From Eleginops maclovinus (taxonomy: Eukaryota; Chordata; Actinopteri; Perciformes; Eleginopidae): a DNA stretch of 64,000 nucleotides. The DNA lies in the NCBI RefSeq assembly GCF_036324505.1, contig NC_086352.1:7150501-7214500 (forward strand). Direction: 5' to 3'. Of this stretch, positions 50,163-62,540 are shown in pieces. How positions within the stretch are numbered: the first letter of the stretch is position 1; each line of letters begins with the position of its first letter. A program made the position numbers and the translations under genes. The notes under the pieces were generated by a model, which was not told the origin of the DNA, searched no databases, and saw nothing but the letters and a program-made list of their open reading frames with translations.

Positions 50163-53046
50163 GTTTGCAGTTTGACAATAAATAAAAGTGGGCAGCAGGA
50201 ATCATTGAGGCGCATTATTGATTATGTTTCAGGATAACTACTGAATAAATCTCTGTCAGAGGTCTCCACCCTCCCCTTTCTGTTTGGGACCCTCAGGGCT
50301 GATTGGACTCAGATGTCCTCAACTTTGACTTTGGTCTTTGCTGATGACAGAATTCAAAGCTGACACACACACACACACACACTTCCTGTCAGAGTGGAGA
50401 TAAATGAGCAGCAGGAAAAGGGCCGCGCTCCCTGGAGACGGGAGGGTTAGTTTGGAACGTAAGAGGTTTTCCTTTTTTTCCATGTTCTGTTAATCTAACT
50501 TTTATCTTTCTTATGATCAAGTGTGGGTGGACTTCTCTGTGGTTCATTTCCCAGAATGACGCCACATGACGAGAAGTAGTATTATCTTACCAGCTTTACT
50601 TCACTTTAAAATCAGCTAACCTCCTGGACCTACTATCCTTCACTCTGAAGGACAACATCTATTGTTGGTTTAGGCCAAATATGCATGTTTTGAAAGCATT
50701 ATCGAGACTGTAACATGAGCCATTAGCTGCTAAACACTTTAGGGGGGCAATGTTAACTTTGTCAACAAAAACAATTGTGATGAAATATGATCTTAACAAG
50801 ATTTATGTCCAAAACGACACATGCATCCGAGTAAATAAACACACTTTGACCAGATCAGTAAGCAATGAGAAAAACACAAGGCTAATCTCTTCAATTTCAT
50901 CACTTTCTACCTTTTCTACCTTCTAAATGTTTTCTATAATGCAGAAAGTTGTACTGTAAGTTGGATTCGGCCAAATCATATTTTGGCATGTTGCTCGTGA
51001 TGGCGCTCATATTTGGACGGGTATGGCCACTAAAGAGGACTTCTGCATCCTTAATATCCAACCTGTGTTTCTCTCTGCTGTGATACATGCATTGAGACCA
51101 CCAGAGGAAGGACACCCCACTGACCACTACTCTATATGCTGATAAACACATACAGTATTTTACATCTGCCTGATCCACTGCCTTTAACCAGCAGGAGAAA
51201 ACAAAACTCCAGAAGAAATTAGAAGAAAACCTCAAAGAAAACCAAGATGTTTGACACTCTCCATAAATCTCTATGAGCTTATATCTATGGGTGTTTGTTT
51301 AGAGTCTGTGTATTATTATTTTATTACTTCCATAAGTATAGAGGAAACTCATAACCCACGCTTCACCAGCTAACTTGATTTGAGAGACCCGACTGGAGAT
51401 TAGAAAAAGGAGGAACAAAGTGAGAGTCGTGGCTTTGGTGACAGATGTTCCTGTTACTTCTTTGTCAGAAAAGATGTGTGAAGAAATGCGAGTAGCGCTG
51501 ACCGCGTGTGATACAATCTCGGAGATGCTCATGTCTGGTGTAAACGGGGTCGGAGAAGCCTTATGGTTCCTAAATCAACTGAAGATCTGGCCATTTTGAT
51601 CCTCTTGAAAGTGTGTTTGTTTATTATTATTTTCTGTATGCTTAATGCCAGGCAGAACTTTGGGATATGTATTTAATTTAAAATCTGGGATTTGTCAATG
51701 ATTAGCATTAAAGTTGAAGACCTTTTCCTTGACGGACACACCAATCCACCAATCCCACACCGTGTAACGCGAAGTCAAGCTGCCTTATTGGCTCTCTTTA
51801 AAAGCAAATACAAAAATGACAGGTGTAAATGCACTCCCTGTACAGAGCCGGAGGCAGCAGGTGCAGCTGTGAAACTGTCTCGCATTAATTAAACATCTCG
51901 AGGTAAACGAGACCGTCCGCCCACCTGTGCGCTTACACCTGACATGAAGCCAAACGAGTCGGCAGTGAATTTGACGAGCAGAGAGGCTGAAATCATACGT
52001 TTCATCACATCGCAGTCACAGGGTCGAGGGTATTCCTGGAAGAGAACGCCTCCCCACCTGAATCCGGAGGTTTTTAGTATTACTGTATGATTTTAGAGCA
52101 ACGTTGGTATTCATTCTGGCTTTATGCAAGGTTTGAAGTTTGGGAAATTGTCGAGAATGTCCTCAAACATCAGGGAAGCTCAAAGTTATCTCATCTGTCT
52201 TTTCAAATAAATATCTGCAAGTCTTTTTGGCGTGCAAAGGCATTTCTTCCCCCTGTAATTCTCAAAGAGCTCCATGCATTATTGGGGGAATTCATTGGTC
52301 GATTTGTCAATTGGTGGAATATTAAGTGGAAGCATGGAAATAATGTATTAGTTTAACTTATTCAACAATAGAAAATCCCAAATACTTTCTGTTTTGTGCC
52401 TCAAATTGGATTGTTTTTGCCATTTTAAGACTGCTTACAGTTCTCTATTCTGTGTGCAGATGAGTTTTTCGGGGGGAAGTTATTGGTCGAATTGTTAATT
52501 GGTTGAAAAAGAAGAAAAAGCTTGATGCTTATTGAATCGTTTAAAGTCATTTATCAATAAAACATTGCTGATTCCAGCCTCTCAAATGAGAAAATACTCA
52601 GTTTGAAGACCTCGACTCTGCCTCCAGGAAACCTATAATATGCAGTATCATCTTGGCCGATATTCTATCTAACAATCTGACAAAAATGGCTGCAGCCCAA
52701 GGGAGTTCATCCAGGCCTTATTATCACTTTAAAAAGCTAAAGTGACAAACCTCAACACTTGAGACAACCTAACACCTGATGAAACAGTGATATAAAGCAA
52801 AGAGAAATGAGTTCCAGTATGCTCCAACGCTCCAGAAAATAGGTTATTGTGTGAACTGGACATGTAGAATAAATCATTTTTAGAGTCCGACACAAACTAT
52901 ATGACCCAACAAGGCAAGACCTGTAATGGAAAAGAGGCTGTGCTCTTATTGTGGCTGAAATCAGTTTATGTCACCATCATACTCAACAGAATATACGAAG
53001 CATGAGTCATTTAAAACACACAGCTGATCCGTGAGTCCTGTTTTTA
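50163..53046. other. Long unannotated stretch
   Basis: Includes a short CA tract at 50363-50382. A block at 51890-52080 is repeat-free and relatively GC-rich, with an E-box-type cacctgt, and could be conserved non-coding DNA. Frames up to 111 codons show no domain. Confidence 0.4.
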
Positions 53047-53054
53047 GGACCAGG

Positions 53055-54044
53055 TAGGCCCGGACTGGCCATCGGGAGGTTTCCCAGTGGCCTGGCCTGT
53101 TAAGTGGCCTGCTGACTTTATGCATTGTGAACGCAACGCTGCGCAAATATGGGTCTGCCTCACACGGGGTGACCGGCTGTCTACATGATGTGGCCTGCCG
53201 ACATGGCCACTGTCACACCAATCATAAATTAAAGCCCTCGATGGGTCTCTGTGTGTCTTTGAAGCTCGGCAGGGTGTGTATTTGAGGCGTGAGTGAGTGA
53301 GTGAGTGAGAGAGAGACTGCTCGCACTGGTACCGGGGATGGTTGTTGTTAGCATCTGGTGCTAGCTGCGCTAACGGACATAAGGAGCTGTTTCTACAACA
53401 AGGTGGAGGAGAGTCCTCTCCTGTCAGACTGAGAGGCTCTGGTAACCTCAGCTCTGTGCGGTAAAGGACTCTGAGTGTTTGGATAGTTCACTTTAGTCTA
53501 AGTTATTTCAGTGGCTCTCTAACGGTTTGATAATTATGTAAACACGTGTTTCCAAGACATGTTACTGGTCATATTCTATGATGATTGAAATGCATACAGT
53601 TCTGTTTCATACGGGTGTTTCCATACATCTAATCTCTGTCATTTGCAAAGTGCACCAGATTGATGCATTTTACTCCAACATTTATAAAAAAGTCTTCCCC
53701 GGGGAGCATGCCCTCGGACCCCCCTACAGGATTTGAGGTCCACCCCCACTTAAAACATGTACACGTGGAGAGGTTTACCAAATACAATAGCACTTTTTTT
53801 GATAGTCACCTCTGTCCATATGTTTCTGTTTGGGTAGTAGAACCAGCAGCACAGAGCAGCTGGCAGGTACAGGCCAACAGGAGGACATGCTATTGATGTC
53901 AGGGAGATTTAAATTATAGAGCTACTATGGGCAGCAATGCTGTAAATATTGGCGATTCAACCAGCAAAATGCCCCCAAACAAACTGGTAGTGGCCTGGCT
54001 GGGTGTTTAATTCCCGGTCTGACTTTTTGTCCAGTCCGGCCCTG
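53055..54044. mobile_element. hAT-like non-autonomous element, 990 bp
   Basis: Left end taggcccggactggccatcg and, reverse-complemented from the right, cagggccggactggacaaaa form a short inverted repeat. Flanking 8-mers ggaccagg (53047-53054) and gggccagg (54045-54052) agree at seven of eight positions, as expected for a slightly aged hAT target duplication. Inside are a gagt/ga microsatellite near 53290-53316 and no transposase frame. Confidence 0.7.
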
Positions 54045-54052
54045 GGGCCAGG

Positions 54053-56204
54053 TGAGTTGTTCTTTAGATTAACACAATTTAAGATAAAGTCACAGAAGAC
54101 ATGTTTATGAATGAGTAAAGAGAAATATGAGGCATCATAAGGTTTGGAAGGTGCAATAGAAAACACACAGATGGAACAACGGGTCTAAAGATACAGGAAA
54201 CAAGATCCTAACCTTGCCTGGGGATAACAATCAGGGAAAACTTTTTGTATGCAAGTTGAACTTGGAGGATTTTGACTCACTATTCTGCAGCATTGACCTA
54301 CAGCAAGCAAGAGAAGCTCCAACTACTCCTTCACCCTCTCTTATTTACACTCTTCTGCTGTGCTACTCCACAGAAAGGGGTTTGATTATAGAAAGCTAGG
54401 AGACATAAGTCTACGGTAAAATAAACGTTTTTGGAATTAACTGTGTGAACTCATTGCCACGTTAGCCATCAAGCTAACAAGCTCGCTTACAAACGCTATG
54501 CTCCATGCTTCATCCGGTAAGCAGGGATTGCATTTGTTGCTCAAGTTCTCTTTTTTATTGTTTTCAAGTTGATTGAAAAGGTCTTAAAACCTGCCTCGTT
54601 ATCCCCATAAAACTTGTATAGCGTCTCTCTCCTGTTTATTACTGACAGCTTTATTCTAGCTGTTCATAGCCATTATAACACTTTTGCTTTCAGATGTTTT
54701 GTTGGCTCTAGTAAGCGTATTACTTCAGAAAGATGAATATGGTCAAATGAACAATCCTGGCAACAAAGCAGGGAAAGTAAAGAGAAGTGTGGAAAGCTTT
54801 TTAGAGGTTTTGTTAGACTGATAGCGTTAGCTCTTAGCTGTTAGCTCGCAAGCTACAGAAGGTCTATGAATACTGAGTATTTACTACAACAACAAGATTG
54901 TGGAACCAAATATTGGTTCCTAAAAAATAGACCAAACAATCTGCTTCATTAACAGAAAAGAGCTTGAAAACTAAATGTAAACATACAGGCAAAAATCAAT
55001 GACTGTATCGAGGGTCAATGGGTGTAAAAAACATACATATCCATCCAATAAACTGTAGTCTGTTTCGCAGCTGACTTCCATCACTCTCAATATGTGTATT
55101 TAAAGTATTCTTCTGTTTAAATAAAGTAAAGGACAACATGATCAGGCAAAGAGGAATCATTTTTATCGTAGGAGACATTTTAAAAGTAACAGATAGCAAT
55201 ATTTTAAGTCATTTGAGGTGTGAACATCTATATATGGAAAGTTATTATCCAATGAAAGTCCATACCATGGAGAACAATGCATGTGCTTTAAAGGAACAGC
55301 AAGCCGACCTCAGAGATAAATGAGCTTTTATTTAACCTGTAGTTGAGGTACTGATCTACAAATGAGTGATTTGTGACGTCCGTATTAGTCTATGGTGTTG
55401 ACAAACTAATTTCCCCATTACTGCAGCTAGCTAATCTGCTAACTGTCAGTAAACAGGAACTGATTTCATCTTATATTATAAAGGAGATCATTTTAAAAAA
55501 GGTAGCAGAAAACAGTGCTGTGAGTCCTTTAGGAGAGAGATCTGAATATAATAATGGTTATGGACCCATAAAGTGCTTCACAGACCAGCTATAAGATATT
55601 CAGTAGAACTTAATCTGCTATAAAGACATTTGACCCTAAAGATCGTTTCATGGGTACGCCTTTCTGCACCATTAACCAACAGCCTGCTGACTTTTGAGAT
55701 GCAACAAGACAAAACAGATATGATTTGTATTAAAGAAAAGAGTCCATAGCTCACGTTTGTCTTTTGCAGTGACTGAACTCATCGACCCTTTAGCAACCGA
55801 GCTAACCAGATGCTAACTGTCCATTAAGATGAATCATTTTTATGTTACGTTATAAAATCTCAATTTGAAAAGGCAGCGGAAAGCTGTGAGTCCTTCAGGA
55901 GATAGATATGCATTAATGGGTTGCCAGATTGTGAAAAACCCCCCTGCTGGTGTTTATCCTCCTCCAGCAGTCTGTGTCACTACAGCTCATCAATGAACCC
56001 AGCGATCACCTCACTGCTGTAAAGTGCTGCAGAACTGGGCTGCAATTAACAATACTCAATATCAATTAATCAGTCAAACACTCACATTGATTATTCAACT
56101 GATAGTTAAGCCCAAATTATCGACAGAAAATGATGGAAACGTGCTGAGTGGGAGGTTGTGATCAATCACTAGAATATACTGTATTTCCAAAAGTACTTTT
56201 CATA
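54053..56204. other. Long unannotated stretch
   Basis: AT-rich, with short unsupported frames of 61-75 codons. No repeat family recognised. Confidence 0.4.
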
Positions 56205-56305
56205 TTCTCTTCTGATTTCTCTTGAATCCTGTTTCATTTGTGCTTATGTAGAGCACTTTGAATAGCCTGTGTCTGAAATGTGCTTTATAAACAACTTAAC
56301 TAACC
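56205..56305 (+). repeat. LINE 3' tail fragment
   Basis: The order agagcactttgaatagcctg, tgtctgaaatgtgctttata, aacaacttaacta resembles the tail of a common fish LINE in diverged form. Confidence 0.4.
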
Positions 56306-56727
56306 CTTAGCCATTTACAACATTACTTAATTATTTTAAAAAAACCTTTATTGACGAGTTATCAAGATTTACACCAGAGTCCATACTGGGGAAATTAAGA
56401 TTAGCCTGAATCATTCAAGAACAAGAACAGCATGTTTCTTGTAACCTTCTGTTATGAAAATGAAAAGAGATATGAACCGTCTTATTGATCTTTATCCAAT
56501 AATTCACTTATTCAGATTTTGACCGCAGGAGGGACGCAGCATTGTTACACCTGTGAGCACCTACTATAAAAGAGCTTTATTCAGCTTTAATTTCACTCCA
56601 TATCAGAGACTCGTTAGTCGTTACTAATGGCTTTATTAATGGCTTCATGTTAATGACTTCACTGAAGAGTCGGAGAGATTTCTTAGCACCTGGCAACACA
56701 AACCTGTTCTTACTGTTGGTTCATAAC

Positions 56728-57148
56728 CAGTGGTGCTAAAAATACTATCATTTTAATGAAGTAATACAACAGCATCAGTCACAATCTTCCTGAGGTAAGA
56801 GTGCTCACATCAAACAAACAAGGTACCAATTCTGCTCATCCAATGCAGATTCCAGAATAAAATATAGCAGTATTCACTTTTATGTTGCAGCTGGTAAAAG
56901 TGTTGTTCGTTATACTTTGTATTTGAATCTGAATATTCAATGAAACTAAAGCTGTCAATAAAGATCACTTGTAGATGTGAAAAGCTTTGGAGGGGTTGTA
57001 ACGGCTAGAAAATGTCATTAAAATGCAGTCCATCTACCAGTTAATGAGTGTAAGGAAGCAGGAAATGGAAATACTGAAGCAAAAACACCTAAAAAAGGAA
57101 CTTGAGGACAGATTTCGAGTAAAGGTACTTAATTACTATCCACCACTG
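56728..57148. mobile_element. Diverged hAT element
   Basis: Ends cagtggtgctaaaaatac and gtacttaattactatccaccactg-type sequence (last nine bases ccaccactg) suit hAT termini. The interior holds gttgcagctggtaaaag and actaaagctgtcaataaa, which I associate with the fish hAT group also present at 61640. No 8-bp target duplication is visible, so boundaries are less certain. Confidence 0.5.
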
Positions 57149-57230
57149 ACAAAGAAAAGTAAATATCTACCATTAATTAGCTGTAACATGAACTGTTCCT
57201 AACTATAGTTTCATTGCAAATGATCTTGTT

Positions 57231-57332
57231 ATGATCCACCACGATGCTTCAAAGCTGCAGGACAACCACACAGGATCCTCTCTGCACATCTCACCTTCAA
57301 GTGTCACTAAGAAGAGCATGCAGCTGGTGAAG
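57231..57332 (+). repeat. Local repeat, copy 1 of 3
   Basis: Core gcttcaaagctgcaggacaa, cctctctgca, tcaagtgtcactaagaag and gcatgcagctggtgaag. An open frame runs through it from the ATG at 57231 up to a donor-like gtgagc. Confidence 0.7.
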
Positions 57333-57490
57333 GTGAGCTTCTATTGTTTGGTTTATGTCTGCTAGCTTACAGTTCAAAATGTAAATGTGCTCAGTTACCG
57401 TCTACCCCGGGTAATAACTAATATAATAATAATAATTACGTTTTACTAAACAAGCCTTGTTGAATATAGTTGCATTTTAAGTTGTGCTAT

Positions 57491-57546
57491 CCATGCAGAA
57501 TGCTTCAAAGCTGCAGGAAAAAGAAGTGCATGCAGCTGGTAAAAGT
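57491..57546 (+). repeat. Local repeat, copy 2 of 3, shortened
   Basis: Has tgcttcaaagctgcaggaaa and aagaagtgcatgcagctggt, but the middle of the unit is deleted. Confidence 0.7.
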
Positions 57547-57804
57547 AGTTTTTGGTTTTTTTTGTTAGCACATCCTTTATAAGGTAGTTATTTATTACAC
57601 ATAATCAATGATTTGATGACTTTATCTGTGTTTTTTATTTTAATCTTCGAAATAAAAACGTTCAGAATAAAGTCAAGGAGTCTCAGGAAAGGGAAAGTGT
57701 GAACAATGTACTTAAGAAGAATACTTGAATGAATATACTTATTTAATGCCAAACCCTGTTAATAAATAACGTAATTATAAGTGCTGTTTAATTAAGTTGT
57801 CTGT

Positions 57805-57906
57805 ATGGAACATGATGCAGAGCGCTTCAAAGCTGCAGGACAACACAGAGGAGCCTCTCTGCAAACAGTCAGTCACTTTAAAGTGTCTCTATGAAGTGCA
57901 TGCAGT
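57805..57906 (+). repeat. Local repeat, copy 3 of 3
   Basis: Has gcttcaaagctgcaggacaa, gcctctctgcaaacagtcag, tttaaagtgtctctatgaag and tgcatgcag. It ends about 45 bp from the GC-rich block. Confidence 0.7.
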
Positions 57907-57951
57907 ATTAGTACACGCTACACTGCAGTATTTAAAAGTACCAGCGCTCAC

Positions 57952-58340
57952 CTTGGCCGCGGTCCTGGCTCCGGTGCTCTCTCTGCTGTATTCCCTCCGT
58001 GCTGCTCCTCTCCCCGGTGTAAAGTGTCCCTAACGCCGCCTCATGTCTCCGGGCGCACCGCGCACTGTGCGGGGGGAAACTTCCTCTCAAAGTGTCCGTC
58101 CGTGGATGGAAGGGTGAGGGGGGGGTGAGGGGGGAGAAAGCGCAGTGAGGAGACACCGAGGGAGGGAGGTTTAAACACCTGATCTCCCGGAGAGAAACCC
58201 GACTGCTGCCGCGCTGAAACTCAATCTGAGGCGACAGACACCCAGCGAGCACCGAGGAACGAGGAGGGGAGGAGGAAGGGGAGGAGGAGGAAGAGGGAGG
58301 GTGTTTAATATGAGGACACCAGCCTGCAGAGAGACAGGTA
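57952..58340 (-). promoter_or_regulatory. GC-rich block: candidate promoter and first exon
   Basis: This is the most GC- and CpG-rich non-transposon stretch of the window. On the minus strand it contains a good splice donor, gcggccaag/gtgagcgctgg, with the exon ending at 57952, preceded by an untranslated-looking segment that includes a five-codon upstream frame (atg agg cgg cgt tag). On the plus strand a weaker donor, agagacag/gtagatg, lies at about 58337. G-runs at 58111-58136 could form a G-quadruplex. I infer a promoter, possibly bidirectional, for a gene whose coding exons lie outside or could not be recognised. No TATA box was identified. Confidence 0.4.
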
Positions 58341-59264
58341 GATGTTCCTGTGCTGCAGGTCTCTGACATTTCTGACACCCCAGAAGTCTCCCCCATACCG
58401 GGACTCCAGCTCAGGCACACACTCTTTGTTATTCACATATCTAGTTTGCATTTCCCTGAGCTGTATTTCATTTTATACTCTGCATTACACACCTCAGGTC
58501 CATTTTTGCTCTGTTAAAGGAGAGATGTTTAAAATGTTCATTGCCCAAAATCTGCTCCGTAGTTATTGTGTAATATTTTGGGGTTATCTTTATGGTTTGT
58601 CTTCTTTCTGTACCTTTACCAGATGGGTTGTTTTTTGTTCACTTTCAAATTGTATTTATAATATCACCATATTTTAGTAGTTATTCTCTCATTTCATTTA
58701 TCATTTACTCTGTTCCTCTTTTTCTTGTACCATTATGTCTCATTATGTGTAAATATGTTGCCCTGTTGGACGAGCCTGGGACTTTGAATCAGTATTTATA
58801 TATTTATTATATCGCTGAAAACACACTTTATTTTCATTTCTTGATGCATGTATTAATTATATCTTATTTTTACATTAAATTATAATCACCATCCTTGTAA
58901 TGAGTATGAGTATCATCGTTGCAGCAGCTCTATTAATACAGAATAATGTGGGGTGTTATTTGTGTTTATGACTGTTAGTATTTCTGTCTGAATTCCTCTG
59001 AAGGACTGATTGTAATAATTGTCCTGTTTTCTTTTTGTCTTAAAGTTGATTTTTTCGTTGTTTATTGTAAATTATTTAAGCTATGATCCATATAAATATA
59101 ATAGAAGGACAGCCTTAGTTTTTGACTGATGTGTAAAATATTGTAATTGAATCTGTAGTCATATTTCATATTTGTAAAACAGAAACACTTCCTGCAGATT
59201 GTGCATCTGACTGTCCTCTTCTCTCTAACCTTCCCTTCCTCTTCTCTCTTGATTTTTCGTCCCA
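58341..59264. other. Unannotated AT-rich stretch
   Basis: Very AT-rich, with hydrophobic open frames of 97-111 codons (58342-58885, +) that reflect T-rich composition. No gene recognised. Confidence 0.4.
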
Positions 59265-59306
59265 GATATTTTGGAGACCACAGTGCCCCCCTGCAAATAA
59301 ACTGCC

Positions 59307-59320
59307 GTTACCGTGGCAAC
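59307..59320. promoter_or_regulatory. RFX X-box motif
   Basis: GTTACCGTGGCAAC fits the palindromic X-box GTNRCC-N(0-3)-RGYAAC bound by RFX factors, with a 2-base spacer. It lies about 1 kb from the GC-rich block and inside a segment (59266-59510) bounded by acceptor-like cgtcccag and donor-like cctcag/gtgag. Whether it is used is unknown. Confidence 0.45.
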
Positions 59321-59511
59321 AGTACAATATGCCATGGGATGGATGTTGATGGCGGCGTCGGTGGCAGACGTCCAGATCAACAGCCGGGGCCGATGTACCC
59401 CGAGGGGCAGCAATGTGAACTTTAGAGCTAGAACACACCCATTTTTATTTCTGGTTCAGCTCCTCGGAGAGCAGATCAACAATTACACACATCCAGCCCA
59501 TAAACCTCAGG

Positions 59512-60140
59512 TGAGACATGTTGCTTTTCACACCTCGGGACTAACTTAGGGACAAATTCCCCAAAACACATGTCCACTTGTCCACCATCCAGGTCAAAAC
59601 ACAAAGCATGTATCCTGAAAAATATGTATCCAGTTTCTCAAAATCGAAGATGGTGTCTCTAAAGGTCTTGTTTCTTCAGCTCAAACGCTCAACATATTCC
59701 TTTAATATGAAATTTTAAAAAGATAAGAGCGGTAAATCCTCATTGATGAGGCTGAAACCAGTTTCTGCCATCTTTGCATGACAAATTCCCACATAAAACC
59801 ACTAGCTTCTGACGCCAACACGCTGAAAACCATTCCCCTGACAGGAAGTGAGATTTGGTGCACCCACACAATGTTTCCCCGAGTCTTAGATGTTCCTCTG
59901 AAACAAACAAACACAAAGCCCTGCTCCACCACGGCTGCACCAAACCCGTCAACATGTTCACTCTGAATACTGAATCCTGACTTTATGGACACATTCAAAA
60001 AGGCCTCTCGGAGAAACGTTTCTCACCAAAACCTTAATCCCTTGACAAAACTGTATTAAGATCTGGAGGAAAAGTTAGAAATATTCCTAAAACTGGACCA
60101 GAGACAAGACTCCTTTTTGCAGAGGGGAGGACGAAAGGAT
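59512..60140. other. Unannotated stretch
   Basis: Overlapping frames up to 98 codons on both strands; none is supported. Confidence 0.4.
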
Positions 60141-60310
60141 TTAAAGAGGACATATTCCCCTCACTTTCAGGTTCATGTTAGTGTGTAGTGTCTCTCCTGG
60201 GACATGTCTCCATGCTTTAATGTTCAAAAAGCTCTTTATTTTCCTCATACTGCCTGTGCTGCAACACCTTTTTACACACTGCAGACCATTGACATGCACA
60301 AAACCTGCAC
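60141..60310 (-). repeat. TTAA-MITE family, truncated copy
   Basis: Begins ttaaagaggacatattcccc, then gggacatgtctccatgcttt, tcaaaaagctctttattttc and gcagaccattgacatgcaca, in the same orientation as 31285-31660. The central portion is deleted and the far TTAA end is missing. Confidence 0.65.
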
Positions 60311-61631
60311 TACTGGACAAGGAATACCTAACCTTTCAAAACAAATACATAGTCAAAGTTGCAGTGGTATGCCTCATATGCTACTCATCAACTCGTCATT
60401 TGTATTCTATCAGACACTTTTGACATTAACATGATTCATTCTTGAGACATGGCCAGAGATATGCTGGAAACTGAAAGTAGAATTAATGGGATCGTAGGAA
60501 GAGAGCGTCAATATAGTCGACACAGTTGTAGTTGATCTTAAAGAAAGCCTAAGGGCTGCACAATCTAAATCAAAGCGGTGGGAAACACTTTCATGCCTCA
60601 TTTAAAATGCTTTATGTTGCAGTCAGGAACTACTTAAATGTGACAGATTCAAAAGTTTGAGGATTCATTTTAATATTTAAAAACATTGCTATTGTTCAGC
60701 TCAGATTCAGATGCTTCGTTATGGAGAACAGATCAGCAATCCCCGTGCTATAGGTCCCTGTCAGTGTATGCTTGAAATATACCAATAGAAACCTCAATGT
60801 TATCTACTGTATGTCACATTAATATATTATAAAATCATCAATGGATGTAACTTGCCTCTGCTTATTTAAAACATTCAATCATATTTAATATTATGAAGGA
60901 AATGGTAGTAAGATTTTGAGTTGACAATTTGTTTTTGCATCAATGTTTACAGATTACACATTCACACACAGATCTGTTCACACCAACATGCACATACCTC
61001 CTCAGTCTGCAGTCCTGGTTGTTCCTGCAGGAAAGTCACATGTGGTTTATATCTGACCCGGCTCTCCATTTTCAGAAATGTCACCTATTCCTCTTTTGCA
61101 TCCACGTGCCTGAACATGCAGAGGAAGCCGTGTGATTTCTCTCCTGGTGAGTCAAATCAAACACCTTTCTGCCTCTCTGCTCCTGCATGTCTCACAATAA
61201 GATATTCAGTCAGCATTTGGATTGAGTCCTAATGTAGCTCCTGACATGAGGTTCGGCTGAATCCTGAAAGTTTTTATCCAAGCTGAATTCACCAGTCAGT
61301 TTCCGGTCTGCAGGTCGCAGGTGCGCTAATGGGAGCGCTCCAAAGCCTCATTGGTGCGTGCCGAATGGGCGGAGTGTGCACTTAATTTAACACCAGCGAA
61401 CCTGAACCGGGCAAATTCCCTTTAACAGACAGGGGTTTACGATGTTTAAAAATCACCTGCAATGTACCTGTTTCTATAAATATCACTATCACTCCTCTGT
61501 GGCACGCGGGGTGTGGAAGTACAGCTGCGTGCGTCTGGCGATCATTACGCACAGCTGATGTGTTTTCAGAGTCACACTGGGTTTGTAAGCGATCTATATT
61601 TGACAAAGATTCTCCTGAAAAATGTATCTTA
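60311..61631. other. Unannotated stretch
   Basis: A 103-codon frame at 60921-61232 (+) has no recognisable domain. Nothing else recognised. Confidence 0.4.
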
Positions 61632-61639
61632 TTGTTAAT

Positions 61640-62123
61640 CAGTGTTGGAAAAAGTACTCAGATCCTGTACTTGAGTAAAAGTACAAATACTCCACTAACT
61701 GTAAAAGTACTGAATGCTAAATACGTGGGAAAGTATTTGCATCAAAATATACTTAAAATACAAAAATGTAAAAGTACTCATTCTGCACACATCAGGTAAA
61801 TGTATTCCAACTATCAACAGTAAAAGTATTTGTTTTGCAGAAAGGATTTTTTTCCCCGTATTTAATTATTGTGGTTTTTATTTGATCCTGCTTTTAGAGT
61901 ACATTGCTACTGTAGTTTGTCCAAGTGTGTAGTCTGTAGATTAGTAGGCCTACAGTACTGTATATACACCATATCAGCATATCATGTGTTCATATGTGGG
62001 GGTTAAATTAATGTAGAGGACTAAAAAGTACTACAGCCTCTGAAATAAAGTGAAGTACAAGTGTAAAGTAGCATAAAAGCTCCAAATATTTGAGTAAATG
62101 TACTATCACACTTTCCACCACTG
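61640..62123. mobile_element. Non-autonomous hAT element, 484 bp, with target duplication
   Basis: Left end cagtgttggaaaaagtactc and right end cacactttccaccactg form the inverted terminal repeat. A perfect 8-bp target duplication ttgttaat lies at 61632-61639 and 62124-62131. The left end continues agatcctgtacttgagtaaa, the same sequence that forms the unit of the minisatellite at 62968-64000. No transposase. Confidence 0.92.
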
Positions 62124-62225
62124 TTGTTAATAAGGTTAAGGAGGGTTTTCAGTAATGTTACCCTCCCAATCATTCAGAAATTAAACAAAAGTTCAAAAGC
62201 AGGTCTTTATTTTATAATTTATAGA

Positions 62226-62540
62226 AGAATGAAACCCTCTTTATTGTCACACATACATGCACACAGCAGAGCACACACAGTGAAATTGGTCCTCTGCATT
62301 TAACCCATCCTAGTACTAGGAGCAGTGGGCAGCTATTGTGCAGTGCCCGGGGAGCAATGGGGAGGGGGGACTGGAAGTGTCCGGTGCCTTGCTCTAGGGC
62401 ACCACAGCAGGGCCTAGGAGGTGAACTGGGACCTCTCCAAGTAGCAGTCCACTTTCCATATTTCAAGTCTGTTCGGGGACTTGAACCGGCGACCCTATGA
62501 TTCCCAGTCTAAGCTCCTACTGACTGAGCCACTGCTGGAC
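62226..62540 (-). mobile_element. V-SINE, full-length copy
   Basis: Reverse complement of the same layout as 18712-19027: head with tggctcagtcagtaggagct, B box ggttcaagtccccgaacaga, the central core (here ggtgccctagagcaaggcac), and the tail tgtgacaataaagagggttt. It begins about 100 bp after the hAT element. Confidence 0.85.

Noticed and set aside
56520..56545. Possible CTCF site (ccgcaggagggacgc)
   Set aside because: Several core positions disagree with the consensus, and a matrix scan would be needed.
57932..58420. A 162-codon minus-strand frame over the GC-rich block
   Set aside because: Ser/Pro/Arg-rich translation of GC-rich DNA that overlaps the better-supported splice donor; more likely untranslated.
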